Assembly: GCA_012839395.1 (NCBI GenBank)
Contig: DUNJ01000151.1
Coordinates: 1-6,944, forward strand
Reading direction: 5' to 3'
Length of the DNA: 6,944 bases
Source: Tepidimicrobium sp.
Lineage (GTDB): Bacteria > Bacillota > Clostridia > Tissierellales > Tepidimicrobiaceae
Position 1 is the first letter of the stretch, and each line of letters opens with the position of its first letter. The notes beneath the pieces are model-generated. The model ran no database searches. It was not told the DNA's origin and saw only the letters and a program-made list of their open reading frames with translations. Made by a program: the position numbers and the translations under genes. Below are positions 5,485-6,944 of the stretch, one piece after another.

Positions 5485-6043
5485 ATATTTTATAAATCCA
5501 GTAGCTATGGTAAAGAAAATAATATTGCATTATGTTAATGAGGGATATATAGTTGTAGACTGTACTGTTGGTAATGGTAATGATACCTTATTATTGGCTA
5601 AAATGGTAGGGGAAAGTGGGATGGTCTATGGTTTTGATATACAGGCAATGGCCATAGATAAAACGCGAAACAAGTTAATAGAACATGGGTTAGAGAAAAG
5701 AGTAAACTTGATTAATAGCGGCCATGAAAACATAGATATGTATGTGAAGGATAGGGTACACCTAGTGGTTTATAATTTGGGCTATTTACCCGGTGGAGAT
5801 AAAAAAATTATAACTACTCCTGATACAACTTTAGAAAGCATTATGAAAGCATTAAATTTACTCAATGCGAATGGATTATTATTGGTAACGTGTTATACTG
5901 GACATAAAGGTGGGATGTTGGAAAAAGAAAAGGTGGAGGAATTTTTAATATCCTTGGATCAGAGAAAGTTTAATGTTTTAAAGTTTAATTTTATAAATCA
6001 AAAGAATAATCCACCAATACTCTATGGAGTGGAAAAATTATAA
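5474..6043 (+). CDS. mnmM: tRNA wobble-uridine methyltransferase MnmM (YtqB family, SAM-dependent)
   Basis: This class I SAM methyltransferase belongs to the YtqB family, shown in Gram-positive bacteria to make the final methylation of the 5-methylaminomethyl-2-thiouridine at tRNA position 34, and renamed MnmM. From GTG 5474 it has 189 residues. The SAM-binding motif I VDCTVGNGNDT is at 28-38, the acidic end of strand 2 is in YGFDIQ at 52-57, and the family's NLGYLPGGDK is at 101-110, followed by TTPDTTLESI. FINQKNNPP near the C-terminus (174-182) is also characteristic. GTG 5465 would add three residues and remains possible. The gene overlaps the GNAT gene by 11 bases, and its stop lies 11 bases before the next ATG, so all three genes are likely cotranscribed. 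Its mnmE/mnmG/mnmA partners are not in this window. Confidence 0.92.
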   Translation: MKYKYFINPVAMVKKIILHYVNEGYIVVDCTVGNGNDTLLLAKMVGESGMVYGFDIQAMAIDKTRNKLIEHGLEKRVNLINSGHENIDMYVKDRVHLVVYNLGYLPGGDKKIITTPDTTLESIMKALNLLNANGLLLVTCYTGHKGGMLEKEKVEEFLISLDQRKFNVLKFNFINQKNNPPILYGVEKL

Positions 6044-6049
6044 GGATGG
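6042..6049 (+). promoter_or_regulatory. ribosome binding site of the MurR/RpiR-type regulator
   Basis: AAGGATGG overlaps the mnmM stop codon and is 5 bases before the ATG at 6055. The upstream ATG at 6046 lies inside this site, and its nearest purine-rich stretch (GGAGTGG at 6026-6032) is 13 bases away. Confidence 0.6.
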
Positions 6050-6054
6050 TATAT

Positions 6055-6930
6055 ATGGGAAAGTATGTTGACCTGATAAAGGTTATCCAAAACGAGTTTA
6101 ACGATTTAAGCAAAGGGCAAAAATTAATAGCTCAATTTATTATGGAGAGCTACGATAGGGCAGCTTTTATGACGGCAGCCTCCTTGGGAGAAGCCGTGGG
6201 AGTTAGCGAATCTACCGTGGTTCGCTTTGCAGATGCTTTAGGATTTAGTGGGTATAGAGAATTGCAAAAGCAATTACAGGAAGTTGTAAAAAACAAATTA
6301 ACTACGGTGCAAAGAATATCCCTGAGTAAGGATTTTACAGATTACGAAAATATATTAAAACAGGTTATGAAAAGAGATATTAACAATATTGAAAAAACTA
6401 TCGATGAAATCAATTATAATGCTTTTCAAGAGGCTGTCAAGATGATATTGGATGCAGATAACATATACATATTGGGGCTTCGTAGTTCATCTTTCTTAGC
6501 GGGTTATTTAGGATTTTATCTAAAATTTCTATTGGATAATGTGAAAATTATAAAGTCTGGGCCCAATGATGTTTTTGAACAATTGTTAAAAGCTACCAAC
6601 AAGGATATTATCATAGGTATAAGCTATCCAAGATATTCTAACCGGACCTTAGAGGCTTTCGACTATGGTAGGGGGAAGGGATGCAAAATTATAGGTATTA
6701 CGGATAGCTTGGTGTCCCCTACGGCAAAGTATGCAGATGTTATGCTGATTGCCAATAGTAGTATGTTATCCTTTGTAGATTCCTTGGTGGCACCGATGAG
6801 TTTAATAAATGCTCTGATAGTTGCCATTGGGATGAAAAAAGAAGATGACATTACTTCTTACTTTGAGGATTTGGAGAATATATGGAAAAAATATAATATA
6901 TACAATACCAACTATATATCGAAAGATTAA
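6055..6930 (+). CDS. MurR/RpiR family transcriptional regulator (HTH plus SIS domains)
   Basis: This 291-residue regulator belongs to the MurR/RpiR family, DNA-binding proteins that usually respond to phosphorylated sugars through a SIS domain. The N-terminal HTH_6 domain covers about residues 1-75, with the helix-turn-helix in AASLGEAVGVSESTVVRF (41-58) followed by ADALGFSGYRELQ. A linker precedes the SIS domain at about 134-260, which includes the glycine/serine loop ILGLRSSSF (139-147), SYPRYS at 190-195 and IIGITDSLVSPTAKYAD at 212-228. The start at ATG 6055 is favoured by AAGGATGG five bases upstream; ATG 6046 would add three residues. It follows mnmM by 11 bases. No sugar-metabolism gene is adjacent in the window, so its ligand and targets are unknown, and targets may lie beyond the right edge or elsewhere. 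Confidence 0.92.
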   Translation: MGKYVDLIKVIQNEFNDLSKGQKLIAQFIMESYDRAAFMTAASLGEAVGVSESTVVRFADALGFSGYRELQKQLQEVVKNKLTTVQRISLSKDFTDYENILKQVMKRDINNIEKTIDEINYNAFQEAVKMILDADNIYILGLRSSSFLAGYLGFYLKFLLDNVKIIKSGPNDVFEQLLKATNKDIIIGISYPRYSNRTLEAFDYGRGKGCKIIGITDSLVSPTAKYADVMLIANSSMLSFVDSLVAPMSLINALIVAIGMKKEDDITSYFEDLENIWKKYNIYNTNYISKD

Positions 6931-6932
6931 AC

Positions 6933-6944
6933 TGCCTATTGGCA
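6933..6944 (+). other. short inverted repeat cut by the right edge
   Basis: TGCC at 6933-6936 and GGCA at 6941-6944 form an inverted repeat around TATT, starting two bases after the regulator's stop codon. The preceding AC would extend the stem if the next bases were GT. It may be the stem of a terminator or a small operator, but the sequence ends before this can be judged. Confidence 0.3.

Noticed and set aside
1..6944. CRISPR, phage, insertion sequence, toxin-antitoxin or biosynthetic cluster
   Set aside because: No spaced repeats, transposase, integrase or terminal inverted repeats were seen. All genes are recognisable core or sporulation families in a familiar order.

Overview
The window looks like the chromosome of an AT-rich, low-GC Gram-positive spore-former, most likely an anaerobic member of the Clostridia. 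The evidence is strong GGAGG-type ribosome binding sites, TTG and GTG starts, heavy use of AGA/AGG arginine codons, an ScpA/ScpB pair, sporulation genes (gerW, a DacB-type carboxypeptidase) and a YtqB/MnmM methyltransferase. Genus cannot be decided from the sequence. All ten genes lie on the + strand and are tightly packed. The largest gap is about 100 bases. There are no mobile elements, CRISPR arrays or RNA genes.

Region 1 (1-2000) holds a compact site-2 (M50) membrane metalloprotease, then scpA and scpB. ScpA and ScpB are the kleisin and its partner in the SMC chromosome-condensation complex. scpA and scpB overlap by one base, and the unit ends in a perfect 13-bp hairpin with a T tract, whose stem contains the scpB stop codon.

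Region 2 (2001-4200) is a sporulation block: a DUF2953 membrane protein (YtfI-like), gerW/ytfJ, and a secreted D-Ala-D-Ala carboxypeptidase closest to DacB. gerW starts at a TTG codon inside the DUF2953 gene. A hairpin separates gerW from dacB. A candidate forespore sigma-F promoter overlaps the scpB terminator just upstream of this block.

Region 3 (4201-4969) is rluB, a 23S rRNA pseudouridine synthase, with its own extended -10 promoter. Region 4 (4970-6944) is a probable operon of a GNAT acetyltransferase, mnmM (tRNA wobble-uridine methyltransferase) and a MurR/RpiR-family regulator, behind a TATAAT promoter. A short inverted repeat runs off the right edge.

Four or five starts are better placed slightly downstream of the longest possible ORF: gerW at 2603, dacB at 3103, rluB at 4262, mnmM at 5474 and the RpiR-type regulator at 6055. 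Ribosome binding sites decide most of these.

I found no evidence of an undescribed system. The order (scpAB, carboxypeptidase, rluB) is a known Firmicutes neighbourhood. The items worth a second look are regulatory and positional: the terminator/sigma-F promoter overlap, the missing spmAB genes, a GNAT with a degenerate CoA loop and a cysteine-rich tail, and the nested starts.
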